A DNA stretch of 64,000 nt. It comes from Dendrophyllia cribrosa. Lineage: Eukaryota; Cnidaria; Anthozoa; Scleractinia; Dendrophylliidae. The notes under the pieces were generated by a model, which saw nothing but the letters and a program-made list of their open reading frames with translations, did no database searches and had not been told where the DNA came from. The stretch spans positions 1,095,866 to 1,159,865 of the forward strand of contig JAJLRJ010000011.1 in NCBI GenBank assembly GCA_024195265.1, in the 5' to 3' direction. Of this stretch, positions 44,801 through 54,370 are shown piece by piece (the stretch's first letter is position 1; each line of letters starts with the position of its first letter). The position numbers and the translations under genes are program-made.

Positions 44801-47800
44801 CTCAAAGAAACGAGTCGTGTTTCTTGTCCTTCCTTGTGTCTGAAGCGCCATTTAGCGCTCGAGGTGAAAAACGGACCTTGGTCGGGAAGACGAGCCGGCG
44901 GGAAAGTCTGGAATCACTTCGGATCAAAAAAGGGGCAGCGTTGAGAGTTGTGGGCCATTTCCCATCCCGTGCCGTGGTCGAAATGCCCGATATCCGAAGT
45001 GCTTTGAGACTTATAGTATTTTGCAATAACTTTCGGGCGGGAACTCCATTTTGGTTTTGTTGTAGGATTTCCCAACATGCTTTGCGACCGTGGTAGATGG
45101 GTCCGCTGTGCGTGGTCGGGCACTTGAAATACAGCTTTGGGCAGCTCGAAGTGAGTTGTTGCTGGCCGGCGGGAAGACGTTTCGCATTTGGAGTCTTTAA
45201 TGCAACATTAAATTCGATCTAAAAGGATTTTGAAATCGAGATACGCGTTTTGATGCGTATCAACCTTTTAATAATAAAACTTAGGCTGAAGTGAGCATGT
45301 GTTCGTCTGTGGTGTAGTGGTTTGGTGGGGGATTTGCGCTCGGACGGCTCCGGGTTCGAATCACGCTCAGCATCATTTTTTTTTTTTTTTTTCTTTCTTT
45401 CTTCGAACTGGACATTATGAAAGTGATTTACTTTTTTTGCGTTCGTCAAAATTCCTTACGTTTAATTTTACAAAAATATCGAACCGTGTCAGTGCGAAAA
45501 CAGAAGCTTACCGCAATATTGCGTTACAATAGGAGCCTTTGATTGATTGATTTTTTTTTTTTTTTTGAATACGGTATTTCTCGAAAACGACGGAAAAAAA
45601 CAACGGAAAAAAATTCGGAACAATGTTTTGCAACTAATTTCTAGTTCACATGCCAAAATTGGACAAATCTGAGCAAGAAAAAATAAAAAAAGGCCTAAAA
45701 AGTCATATAGGCTGGACATGCTCTCGGCCCTTCAATTATTAAACTCTGAAAAGCCTCATCAGGGATGAGTCAATGAAATGTGTATGTATGTACAGATGTA
45801 TGTAACAATTAACCTAAGTTTCTTTATCTTTCACTGAGCCACAGCTGAGTTACAATTGAATTTACATATCACTACTTAACATGATGACTTGGTTTTCACT
45901 GGCAATGGAGTCAGAGTCAGAGTTGTAAGAGCGGTTCCAATCTAGTGAAAAACAACAATTGGAGTCATAAGCAGAGTCATAAGCTCAACGGAATCGGAGT
46001 TGGAAGAATCAGAACGGTTCCATTTTCTTCCGCTTCTGCTTATGACTCCGCAATCTTCTTCTGGTTCCGTCGGTTTAATTTTCTGTAGATCATAACGCTC
46101 TGCGCTTCTCCTTACAACTTGGACTTCGTCGTTAGTGAAAACCAGCCTTTATGGTTTAACATTCCTTAAGTTTGGTTAGAAAATTTTAAACCAGATTTAT
46201 TTTTGTTTTCCTTTGTCTTAGATTATGGTAATGAAGCTGAGACAAAGGAAAATTGTGAAAATTAAGAAATTTTCAAACCAAAACCAAAAGTTAATGGTTA
46301 CATTAGTTTATCGGCAAATTTTTAAAAATGCCATTGTTAATAAAAACTTTATTGAACTAGCTTGTTTGGTCTGTATTTGGTAATACTGGTCTCATTCTAT
46401 TTTTGCAAAAAAAGAACTTGACCAATATTTTCCCAATACAGACCTCACGCTACAACCAGTTGCAAAAAGGTTGAGACACTTTCCCAAAATTGTTCATTCC
46501 GTATAAAAACGATCGCGTAACACAAATAAAATGAATGCAATGTGCTACTGACCCCCCTTCCCCCATTTCAATGTTGATGACTGTCAGTTTGAATGGCATT
46601 TGGGATCTGCTACAACATTGATAAGGGGGGAGGGGGTGGGGAGTTGTTGAAAGCCATGTTATTCTCGAAATACGCACCACAGTGCACAATGTCTCAACTC
46701 TTTTTGCAATTGGTTGTCTGAATAGTAGTTCAATTTAAACACCAATAGCAAGCGGAACTAGCACGTAATATATGATGAAAAGGTATCAATTGAAAGAGGA
46801 AAAATTAATTTTTGTGCTGACAAATACAGCAACGGTCAGTGTGTTGTAATTAGTGGCAATAAGGGTTCCAATTATTACAGTAATTTCGCGCTTTGGATTG
46901 TGACGTAAAATGATTTTCTTCGCAAAAGCAACTGGACTTGAAAATGGTTTTCAAAGGTGAAATCGACGCTAAAACCAAGGCTTTTGTACGGTTTCTTCGA
47001 GAAGAGAGTGGTATAACAGTAAAGGAGATTACAAACAGATGCAATATTTCCCGCGCGTCGGTATATCGCTGTTTGCAGAATAAAAAAATCTCATCGAAGA
47101 AGAAATCGACAGGGAGACCACGGAAGATCACCCTTCGAGAGGAGAGAATAGTTAGAAGAAACATAATGAAATTAAGGGAAACTGAAGGTAACTTTTCTGT
47201 CAACACAATAAGAGCGGAAAGTGGACTTTCAAACTTACCATTGTGCACTGTTAATAGAGCTCTAAAAAGAATGAAGTTTCAATTTTGTGATGCACGGAGA
47301 AAGGGAGTTTTAACCAAAGCAGATCGCAGTACACGTGTAAAGTTCGCGCGAGAAGTCCTCAAAAACAATTCTCCAAATCTATGGAAGGACGATATTTGTT
47401 TCTATCTGGACGGCGTTAGTTTTTGGTATAAAACTAATCCAGTTGCAGAGGCCAAAACCCCGCGTGGCAAGATTTGGCGAAGACGCGACGAGGGATTGAA
47501 TCCAGGATGTACAGCTAAGGGGGCGCATACAGGGTCAGGAGGAAAGGTGCTTAAGATGTTTGTGGCAATCTCCTATGGACATGGTGTGATATTTTGCGAA
47601 CAGTATGAACAATGCAATGGAGATTTTTTTGCAAATTTTATTAGTAGAAATTTTAACAGAATGTTCAGAGCAAGTGGTAAGAAACATTCTAAGTTATTTG
47701 TTCAGGATAATTGTCCGATACAAAACTGTGCAAAGGCACGAAAAGCCCTTAAGCGTGTACGAGCTAAATTATTTCATATACCAGCGAGAAGCTGTGATTT

Positions 47801-50800
47801 AAACCCAATAGAAAACATTTTCAATTTAGTAAAGAGGGAGCTAAAACGACAAGCGCTTAAAAACAACATCACATACGAAAGCTTTGAACAGTTTACAGGA
47901 AGAGTTAAGTGCACCCTTTATGCGGTAAGCGCTATTGTAGTTGACAATATTATTCGCTCAATGAATAACCGCTTAAATCTTATCATTAAGAAGAAGGGAA
48001 AGCGCACAAAATACTAGTTATAAAATACGTGACTTGTTGTACTTTCATAAAGAGTTCATTCTTGAAGGCCAAAAAATGTAACGCATATTCCTGTAACTTT
48101 ATAATGACATTACATGCTTTTACATGTCACGCTTTCGTGACATCTTTTACGTGTCACGCTTTCGTGACAGTATAAGTGAATAAAAACATTCTTCCGAAAA
48201 GAAACCTTGTTTTCGGCTTTTATCATACTTTTATAGAAATATAGATTAAACAATTTCTTCTCATAATACATTTCTACTAAGAAAAAGCGCTCAATTTCGT
48301 TTCATAAAAATATCCCCACGGTCTACATGTTTTCGACGGTCTACACTCAATAACAAATAAAGATAAGATAAGTTCTTATTTCTCTCTGTAGACCGTTGAC
48401 CGTTGACCGTTCACGCGAGTATTAAATTACAGTCAGTGAATTCTGCAAGTACGTATTTCACTAATTGTTTCCTTCCAAAATAAATCTTGCGAAACATTTG
48501 GCACATTTTGGAATCTCCTTTTGGTTTTGCTCGTCGATTCGCACATTAAAGTGGAAGATTTTCCAGCGCACGGACATCATATCAGTTTCTCTTTGGTCGA
48601 TCACGCCACTCTTAATGTAAATAATAGGTTGTTTACCAGTGCAAAATATTGGAGTATCTTTATCAAATACAATGTCCTTTGCATAATGTGTTTTAGGTGC
48701 AGGTAAATGTACCATTTGTCCTTCAAGCATTAGAAGGAAATCGTGCCATTGGATGATTGTTTGAGACCATCGAAAGTCATTCAAAAAGATACACTCGGCG
48801 TCTTCTGCTCCAACCCAAGCGAACGAGCTACATGCCGGATTACAAAATGTGTTGTACACTGCAGTGAGAGGATTTAGTATAAATGTCTTCGCAGAATTCG
48901 CTGGTCCGCAAATCATGATATTTCGAAATTTACTGCGTCCCTTTTCCAGCAGTTCTTTAACAGATGACGTGAACGTTTTCTTACAAATTCCGTTTTGTTG
49001 TAAGACCTCAAGTGCGCAAGAATACCATTGTCCCTCACATCCGCTAACACATTCTCCTTCTTTTGCCTGTTCAAGAAGTTCAATGCGCGATTTTTTCGAC
49101 CTCTCTAGTTTTTCTTGTGCATTCTTCATCTCCCAAGCGGTAGTTAGGATTTCCGCAACAACGCGTGGACCTCTATTAACAATAAATTCAGCTATGTCAG
49201 ATTTTCCTTCCATCTTCTGCATATTAGCAAAAGCAAGTAGCTCAGTTCGCGTTTTTATCTGCTTTTCCACGATGATTTCCGAGAGTTCGAAGGGAGTTAA
49301 TCGCTTTTTTCGTTTCTTGCTTCTCAAATTCTTGTCAGTTTCTGAAGTGCTCGACTCCACCTCCGAACAGTCATCTTCATCTCCTGAATCTGTTGACTGT
49401 GATAAGAGGTCACTTTCGCGTTTGCTACAGTTTTTTTTCCTTTCGCTGCAAGCAGTGTTTGTCTTAGGAGCTTTTGAGTTCCATAAATCTGGATGATCCT
49501 CACTCTGTAAAACATGTTCATCCTCTTTAGTGACGTACTTCCACGCACTGTAATAGTTGTAATGCAAATTTGAAAAATGCACTGCAATACCATGGTGTTC
49601 TCGGAGGAAGTTTTTTGAGCTCAACCAGCGCTGACAACGATCTAATTTTAAAGCCATGTGGTAATGATATCCTCCACTTAGCGGGTGAGATTCTCTGCAA
49701 CAGACCCATTGTAAAACTCGTCTATTTACTTTACAAAAAGAAGTAACCACGGCTTGCGCAAACGAAAGTCTTGTAGGAAACTGTTCCAAATTGGCTTGAC
49801 TATAAGTCACGAGATACACCTGACCCACTGCTGGTTCGGTCAAATCTATCCCAGTAATCGTGCCTCCCTCTTCGTTTCCATGGGATGTAGAAGGCCCACA
49901 CTCGGCATTTTTATCGCAGTTCTCAAACAACTCCATTTGGCGAATGTCTGGTTAACAGTTGAAAAACTGTATCGCAAAACCCTGCTATGGAAGAATTTCA
50001 CGAAACTTGACAACTGGGCTACACGATGCAAAACACACGGCCAGATTAAACTTAGCCAGCAAAAAGACGAAGAAATAATAATATTTTCGCAACTAGAGTG
50101 TAATCCGATAGTGACTGGACAAATTGGACCAGCGAAAAGTTGCTCGCCTTTTTATTACAGCGCGAACACGCGATCACGTTATCATATGACGTATTATTTA
50201 CACAGACTAATGCTTATCGGTTCAATCTATGCACGTTTCTTCCGTCACTAGCAAACGCAAACAAACCTTCTAGAAAGAACCAGACGTTGTAAATAACACG
50301 ATTTGCGTCATTGTAACAAGATAGCACCGTTCTTTGAAAAATACATAACCATATTGAGCAACTACGGCAACATTTAGATGAAACGCTCCTTTTTTGGTCA
50401 AATTCGCGCTAATTAAGGCCGTAGGTTTTGGACTTTCTATTCTTAAACGCCTGATCTCAGTGGAATAAAAACCATTTTTTTCAAATCAACTAATTACATT
50501 CATAACGTACATCAACTATGATTCATTTCCGAAAGGCAAATCCTGTGCTGTATGGCGATATGTGACTCAGACAACCAGTTGCAAAAAGGTTGAGACACTT
50601 TCCCAAAATTGTTCATTCCATATAAAAACGATCGCGTAACACAAATAAAATGAATGCAATGTGCTACTGACCCCCCTTCCCCCATTTCAATGTTGATGAC
50701 TGTCAGTTTGAATGGCATTTGGGATCTGCTACAACATTGATAAGGGGGGAGGGGGTGGGGAGTTGTTGAAAGCCATGTTATTCTCGAAATACGCACCACA

Positions 50801-50979
50801 GTGCACAATGTCTCAACTCTTTTTGCAATTGGTCGTAGCTCAATAACATAGATTTACTGACCAGTCTTTTTGATCTTGAAATTTCTTTCTTGATATCTTT
50901 AATTAAAAATCCATCAAATCCTTCATCATCTTCTCCTCTTTGGGCCAAACCTGATGAAAAGAACTGCAAAAAAAAAAAT

Positions 50980-51013
<34 letters not shown>

Positions 51014-51424
51014 TACTTTGTAAGTAACGTACAGTGTACTATGGTCCCGTGCATCAGGGATGCTATTGAGGAAATATAGTTTCTCATCCAAAGTATTTTT
51101 TAACATCAGCAAGTTCATTACTTTCGGGTGGCCGTAAATACTTTCGGAAGGATCCTTAGTTTTGGGAATTGCTAGCAAGGTCTCAAAATTAATGTTACAG
51201 TACTTTCCATTTCAGTGGCCATTACTTTCGGAACTGTACTGTACTACAATCTGTTCCCTCGGGCTTCTATATTACAGTATCTTAAATTGAATTTGAAAGT
51301 AAGTCTTCCTCATCTCTTACCATGCAATATTGATGAACTGAAAATCCACTTTCTTTCTCGACAAAAAATTTGCCAAACAGTTCTTCATTTGCTTCTTCTT
51401 TGCACAGTCTGCAAACATTGCTTC
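39660..51424 (-). CDS. PHF7/G2E3-like PHD- and RING-type zinc finger protein, first exon missing
   Basis: Exons in order: 51321-51424, 50862-50963, 43837-43961, 43511-43685, 42902-43008, 41995-42108, 39660-41103, all with canonical splice sites and matching phases (2171 nt). Domains: extended PHD (CRLCKEEANEE..., SSGLAQRGEDDEGF, then CNFCKTHGASIGCC...CHQAFHYKCG), a RING-like module (CPICRCEIEW...CCKKSWFHNSCLQ...FRCPMCNN), then a second PHD (CDTCGQFGTHLRC...WHCDVCG). This order is that of PHF7 and G2E3, nuclear chromatin readers and ubiquitin ligases. No HECT domain is seen, so PHF7 is the closer match. The last exon encodes a roughly 430-residue Ser/acid/Lys-rich tail with a separate Cys-rich cluster (KPCPLGNDKFGKC...CCN...CKCK). 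The 51321 exon begins with a split codon, so at least one short 5' coding exon lies further right. The third intron-exon step (43962-50861) is a 6.9-kb intron holding two transposons. Confidence 0.85.
41296..41801. mobile_element. 506-bp MITE, AGGGCTCGAGACTAAC ends, hAT-like
   Basis: AGGGCTCGAGACTAAC at left, GTTAGTCTCGAGCCCT at right. GTAAGCC precedes and follows (7-bp duplication). Repeated GGCTAGT-type motifs inside. Confidence 0.75.
42166..42379. mobile_element. Short inverted-repeat element with internal GC-rich tandem units
   Basis: CACGACAGATGCTTTAT at left mirrors ATAAAGCGCCTGTCATG at right. Inside, a roughly 29-bp unit (GCGAAGAGCGAGACGAGCTC) is repeated four times. Confidence 0.65.
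42561..42587. repeat. G27 homopolymer in a PHF7-like intron
   Basis: Uninterrupted G run; similar C runs occur at 2289-2304, 26866-26882, 34885-34902 and 51877-51905. Confidence 0.9.
43026..43419. mobile_element. TTAA MITE family, three internal units, in PHF7-like intron
   Basis: AAACCCTTTAACTCCC at left, AAAAGGGTTAA at right, three ~86-bp units. Located 18 bp beyond the acceptor of the exon 42902-43008. Confidence 0.7.
44347..45733. mobile_element. 1.39-kb non-autonomous transposon with ~72-bp terminal inverted repeats
   Basis: Starts GAAGGGCCGAGAGCATG and ends CATGCTCTCGGCCCTTC, the inversion continuing through AGGCCTAAAAAGTCATATAGG. AATT lies on both sides. No transposase. It lies in the same PHF7-like intron as the Tc1/Rep element and contains a tRNA-like module. 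Confidence 0.8.
45304..45384 (+). ncRNA. tRNA-like Pol III module (SINE-like), not a folded functional tRNA
   Basis: A-box TGGTGTAGTGG at 45310-45320 and B-box-like GGTTCGAATCA at 45353-45363, 33 bases apart, then a long T run, which would terminate Pol III. The arms do not give a clean cloverleaf. Probably a tRNA-derived insertion inside the larger element. Confidence 0.5.
46453..46716 (+). repeat. Left 264-bp direct repeat (MITE-like) of the Tc1/Rep element
   Basis: Begins CAACCAGTTGC and ends GCAATTGGTTG; roughly 27-bp imperfect terminal inverted repeats. Preceded by TA and followed by TCTGA. Contains a G-rich/C-rich inverted pair (near 46552-46566 and 46623-46642). It differs from the right copy at one internal base and at the next-to-last base. 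Long-looking reading frames in it have no coding character. Confidence 0.9.
46944..48017 (+). CDS. Tc1/mariner-type transposase (DD34E), intact
   Basis: 357 residues from the first ATG; an upstream in-frame TTG is ignored for a eukaryotic gene. N-terminal helix-turn-helix (ITVKEITNRCNISRASVYRC), then the AT-hook-like GRPRK near residue 57, then a DDE domain with Asp156 (YLDGV), Asp255 (VQDNCP) and Glu290 (NPIENIF). The spacing of 34 residues between the last two is the Tc1 DD34E signature. Such enzymes cut and paste elements at TA dinucleotides, which matches the TA flanking the element's outer ends. No stop or frameshift. A poly(A) signal AATAAA follows at 48179-48184. It converges with the Rep gene and occupies the position a capsid gene holds in ambisense Rep-encoding circles. 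Confidence 0.93.
   Translation: MVFKGEIDAKTKAFVRFLREESGITVKEITNRCNISRASVYRCLQNKKISSKKKSTGRPRKITLREERIVRRNIMKLRETEGNFSVNTIRAESGLSNLPLCTVNRALKRMKFQFCDARRKGVLTKADRSTRVKFAREVLKNNSPNLWKDDICFYLDGVSFWYKTNPVAEAKTPRGKIWRRRDEGLNPGCTAKGAHTGSGGKVLKMFVAISYGHGVIFCEQYEQCNGDFFANFISRNFNRMFRASGKKHSKLFVQDNCPIQNCAKARKALKRVRAKLFHIPARSCDLNPIENIFNLVKRELKRQALKNNITYESFEQFTGRVKCTLYAVSAIVVDNIIRSMNNRLNLIIKKKGKRTKY
48126..48168. promoter_or_regulatory. Two identical hairpins GTCACG-CTTT-CGTGAC
   Basis: The 16-base palindrome occurs at 48126-48141 and again at 48153-48168, with a 6-bp stem and 4-base loop each. They lie 110-150 bp past the transposase stop and just before its poly(A) signal. They could be 3'-processing structures or Rep recognition hairpins; the sequence does not decide. 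Confidence 0.5.
48318..48410. promoter_or_regulatory. Iteron-like cluster between transposase and Rep genes
   Basis: ACGGTCTACA occurs at 48318-48327 and 48336-48345; its reverse complement TGTAGACCGT is at 48387-48396, followed at once by two more GACCGT units on a 7-bp step (48398-48410). This is a set of direct and inverted repeats of one core around an AT-rich centre, as seen at Rep binding sites of rolling-circle replicons. Function is inferred. Confidence 0.5.
48461..49936 (-). CDS. Replication initiator-like protein: HUH endonuclease plus SF3 helicase, intact
   Basis: 491 residues from the ATG at 49936. N-terminal HUH nuclease motifs: motif I-like VTYSQAN (43-49), HYH at 91-93, and YVTK at 134-137, the Y-x-x-K nicking motif with Tyr134 as likely catalytic residue. 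A Ser/acid-rich linker and a basic nuclear-localisation-like stretch (near 205-212) follow. The C-terminal SF3 helicase has Walker A GPANSAKT (344-351), Walker B ECIFLND (381-387) and a motif C-like segment PIFCTGK (429-435) that ends in Lys where Asn is usual. This pairing of domains is found in parvovirus NS1 and CRESS-DNA Rep proteins, which nick and unwind replicon DNA. It is an endogenous gene on a mobile element. No capsid gene is present. The reading frame is unbroken. Confidence 0.9.
   Translation of the reverse strand: MELFENCDKNAECGPSTSHGNEEGGTITGIDLTEPAVGQVYLVTYSQANLEQFPTRLSFAQAVVTSFCKVNRRVLQWVCCRESHPLSGGYHYHMALKLDRCQRWLSSKNFLREHHGIAVHFSNLHYNYYSAWKYVTKEDEHVLQSEDHPDLWNSKAPKTNTACSERKKNCSKRESDLLSQSTDSGDEDDCSEVESSTSETDKNLRSKKRKKRLTPFELSEIIVEKQIKTRTELLAFANMQKMEGKSDIAEFIVNRGPRVVAEILTTAWEMKNAQEKLERSKKSRIELLEQAKEGECVSGCEGQWYSCALEVLQQNGICKKTFTSSVKELLEKGRSKFRNIMICGPANSAKTFILNPLTAVYNTFCNPACSSFAWVGAEDAECIFLNDFRWSQTIIQWHDFLLMLEGQMVHLPAPKTHYAKDIVFDKDTPIFCTGKQPIIYIKSGVIDQRETDMMSVRWKIFHFNVRIDEQNQKEIPKCAKCFARFILEGNN
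50572..50835 (+). repeat. Right 264-bp direct repeat (MITE-like) of the Tc1/Rep element
   Basis: Same orientation and length as the left copy; it differs at 50620 (A for G) and 50834 (C for T). Preceded by ACTCAGA, followed by TA. Its right end lies 26 bp from the splice donor side of the PHF7-like exon at 50862-50963. Confidence 0.9.
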
Positions 51425-53763
51425 CTGTTGATTACAAAAATCACCTTGTGATAAATATTTTATTGTTTATTTTAGGATGATTTTATAATTATACAGAAAA
51501 TTAAATTTGACTTCATGTACATTATTTTTATAATAATTATTTTTGACTGGGTGGGTGAGGGATGTACATGTATGTAGTTCCTGATCTGGGTTTCTCCTTC
51601 AGTACTTGTCTATTTACCTCAGTTAAATTTAAAAAAAAATACAGTAATAACAATGATAATAAATAGTAATATTGGACTGAGTAATCAAAGCATAATGGAT
51701 TATCAATTATCTCTGAGTACTCCTCTCGCTTTTATACTGAGTCCAAGGCTCTGAGATTAGTAGCTGGCATCCAGCTATTAAAGCCAGCAACTGTGGTAAA
51801 TATCAACTCAAAGACTAAGAGGACAACTGAGTTTATGACTCCCCAGTTTCCTTAGGTGTATTTCCCTGCCCGACCTCCCCCCCCCCCCCCCCCCCCCCCC
51901 CCCCCACCCCGACCCCACACCTCCAAACAGAAAGTGAGGAACTATTAAGCGAGAACAGGCAACATGTCTAAAAATATACCCAAGTTCAATTTGCATAACT
52001 TTTACCCCTAAGGGCTTGGTGCATTAATTTCATTCTGCCTGAGCTACATGTAGCTCGCAGTTTGTAATGTTGGCGGGTCAAACACATTTGGTTTGCTGGC
52101 TGGATCTTGATGTTTCGCGCAATTCGAGCATCCCTCCTACATATGGAAGCTAACAATACTGGAATAAAACTGCTTACAATCTTTTAATTTGTTTTGATGC
52201 GATTTACAAAGAAGCAATTTGTAAATTTAGTCATTCGAAGGTGACTGCAGTCTTGATGTGATTCAAAGCGCGCGAATTTTAAGAAAGGCCGACAATAATT
52301 ATTATCAATGCTATTTTAAACATCAATGTCAACATGCAAAGGTGAAAGTCTCCCTATTTTAAGAGAATTTATTAAAAAGATTTTACAAGAACCAAGAGAA
52401 TTTGTTGGATCACTCCTAGAACTCTCGCAAGGCAAGTTTATAAGGTTAATTAGTACGAAATCATTTGCATGATTCCGGGGGATAATTCCATTGTTGTCAA
52501 CTACAAGTTTAAATTGTACGATCTCAGAGAAACCGTACCTCGTTTGTCAAGTAAGAAACTTTCAAAAAATACCTCACCTAATAAAGCTTCTTCCTCTTTC
52601 AATCGTTTGCGTACACGTCGCCGCATTCTTGAAGATTATAATTATAAAACATTCCACTCGAAGCACATGCCGGGCTAGAAGCGAAGCGAGCTGCAAACAA
52701 CACGATCACTTCATGTCTACTTCATTCAAACGTAACGGTATCTCGCTCCAGTCCTCCACTGACAAGGTGAAATTATAGGCACGTTTTGCGTACAAAGTAT
52801 GTGAGTGTGATTGCTGCGAGCCCCCAGGCGAGTAGGCTCGATTACCAGCGAGAAAGCGGCGGAAATCGAGCCTACCAGGCGAGTAGCACACTAATCTTTT
52901 GTTTTCCTGTGGTTCCTTGGCGTGGCTAGGTGCTAAACCTTTCATATGAAAATGAGTTTTCATTCACATGCAAATAAGTTTTGATTTGCATATGAAAGAT
53001 TTCGCACCTAGCCTCGCTTTGATAGAGAGGCTAAAGGCAACTCGGAAATGGCCTATTTGTGTTGATCTTAAATTAGCATAAATTACTATTTGCCGCCACG
53101 CATCAGAGGTCTGGGGGAGGGTAGCAGTTGCGCAGCGAGTTATGGGATTAGAATTCGTAATTTGCAGCTGTTAGGAGGGCTCGTCGTGTAAGAGTTACGT
53201 CATGAAAATTAAGAAACTAATTGGGAAAAGAATCATTTACGAGCTTGAAGCAAACTAAAACTTTATAATTTATTATATTATTATTATTATTATTATTATT
53301 AAGTGTAGGTTAGTTATTAACCACGTTTTTGTCCACGATTTTAATTATAACTATAATAAACATACTTAAAACAGTGAAAACGTACAGTAAAAATATCGAT
53401 GATGCAAAGACTTCTCTAAGACAAGAAAATCTCTGAAGAATCACTAAGCAGTTTATAGCATTGATGTTTTAAAACATTATCTAAATGTAGAGACCCTCAA
53501 TAACGCCTTAGTCCTAACTAGAAAGCAATAATGTTTGTGACTGCCCCGGGTAGGATCAGGAGTCCCACATAAAAATAACGGGGATTTGTTGTACCTTGCT
53601 GTGCGCATGCGTAAGGTACTGGCCAGACCGCGGTGTTGGTGTTTGTGTGTCACGTGCTTTTTTCATGTTTTATTTTTACCTTTTAGAGGTTAAAAATTGT
53701 TGTTTGGTATCACTAGGGGGGTTTGAATAAAAAATATCCCCTGTCCGAGTTATTCTCATACCC
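51425..53763. other. 5' flank of the PHF7-like gene; should hold its first exon and promoter
   Basis: The exon at 51321-51424 starts with a split codon, so at least one coding exon is expected here. I could not fix it. The region holds a C29 run, a (TTA)n microsatellite near 53272-53302 and inverted repeats. Confidence 0.5.
52917..53025. repeat. Inverted repeat, GGCTAGGTGCTAAACC / GCACCTAGCC
   Basis: CGTGGCTAGGTGC...TTTCATATGAAAATGAG mirrors CATATGAAAG...GCACCTAGCCTCG. Confidence 0.55.
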
Positions 53764-54073
53764 TTAAAGGCCCACCTTTACCCAAAAGAGTAGGGGGCGT
53801 AGACCCCGGTGGTGTGGTCAACGTTACGGGTTGTGGGATTGAGAAGGGATGGCACCTTGCATGGGACCTATGAGTCCCGTTCGTGCCATTCCCTCTGGAC
53901 TGTATGAGTCCAGAAAGAAAGAAAAAGTTAACAAAGTTAAAAAAAGTCAAAAGACGTCTCGGTCGTTTGTTTTTGTTTCGAAATGCTCCATTGTTCATAA
54001 GCGTGTTACACGAAATTCAGCACAAAAAGTGATCATGGCGCGCACAACATTTTGGGTGAAGGTGGGCCTTTAA
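53764..54073. mobile_element. 310-bp MITE with TTAAAGGCCCACC ends
   Basis: TTAAAGGCCCACCTTTACCC mirrors GGGTGAAGGTGGGCCTTTAA. It is inserted within an older dispersed repeat (TACCTTTTAGAGGT-type sequence on both sides). Confidence 0.7.
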
Positions 54074-54370
54074 TGGTATTAAGCCAGAAGAATATGCTGA
54101 CAGGAACAAGAATTGGTACCTCTTAGGGGTAAAAATTAATATAAGCCACACCCACAAAACAGGTTTCTCATACCCTTTGGGGTTCCGATCAACTCCTCAA
54201 TGTTTATGGAGTGCCCCGGGGATTGTTACTCCATGTCAGCAATCCACGAAAAATTTGGCTTAGTCAGGAGCCTATAATTTTAGCCATCTTCGGGTGATGC
54301 GCGCTGCGGTACTTAACAAAACAGCTTGATGTTATGTTTAACCTTTTACGACTGTTCCTGAGGAACTAAC

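Larger units (their letters stand above)
46453..50835. mobile_element. Composite Tc1/Rep element: 264-bp direct repeats flanking a DD34E transposase and an HUH-SF3 Rep
   Basis: A 4383-bp unit in a PHF7-like intron. Both ends are 264-bp repeats in the same orientation (2 mismatches), so the whole also has inverted termini (CAACCAGTTGCAAAAAGG at left; complement of CTTTTTGCAATTGGTCG at right). TA sits immediately outside both ends (46451-46452 and 50836-50837), as expected of Tc1/mariner insertion. Inside are a rightward transposase and a leftward Rep, convergent, separated by about 440 bp with iteron-like repeats and hairpins. Internal flanks of the repeats are not TA but ...TCAGA and TCTGA..., which would form a 5-bp extension of the inverted repeat in a circle. 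Both genes are open and full length, and the near-identical repeats suggest a recent insertion. Confidence 0.85.

Noticed and set aside
46450..46689. An identical 79-residue frame in both 264-bp repeats
   Set aside because: It is carried by the MITE sequence, runs through both inverted termini and the G/C-rich block, and is not kept in the solo copy at 25365-25630.
46870..46878. AATTATTAC, which fits the NANTATTAC nonanucleotide of CRESS origins
   Set aside because: The pattern is short and AT-rich so chance matches are likely, and the flanks do not form the stem that normally presents it.
50903..51178. Minus frame containing DPSESIYGHPK as a possible PHF7-like exon
   Set aside because: It lacks the Cys pairs of the extended PHD; the exon at 51321-51424 supplies them and splices in phase to 50862-50963.
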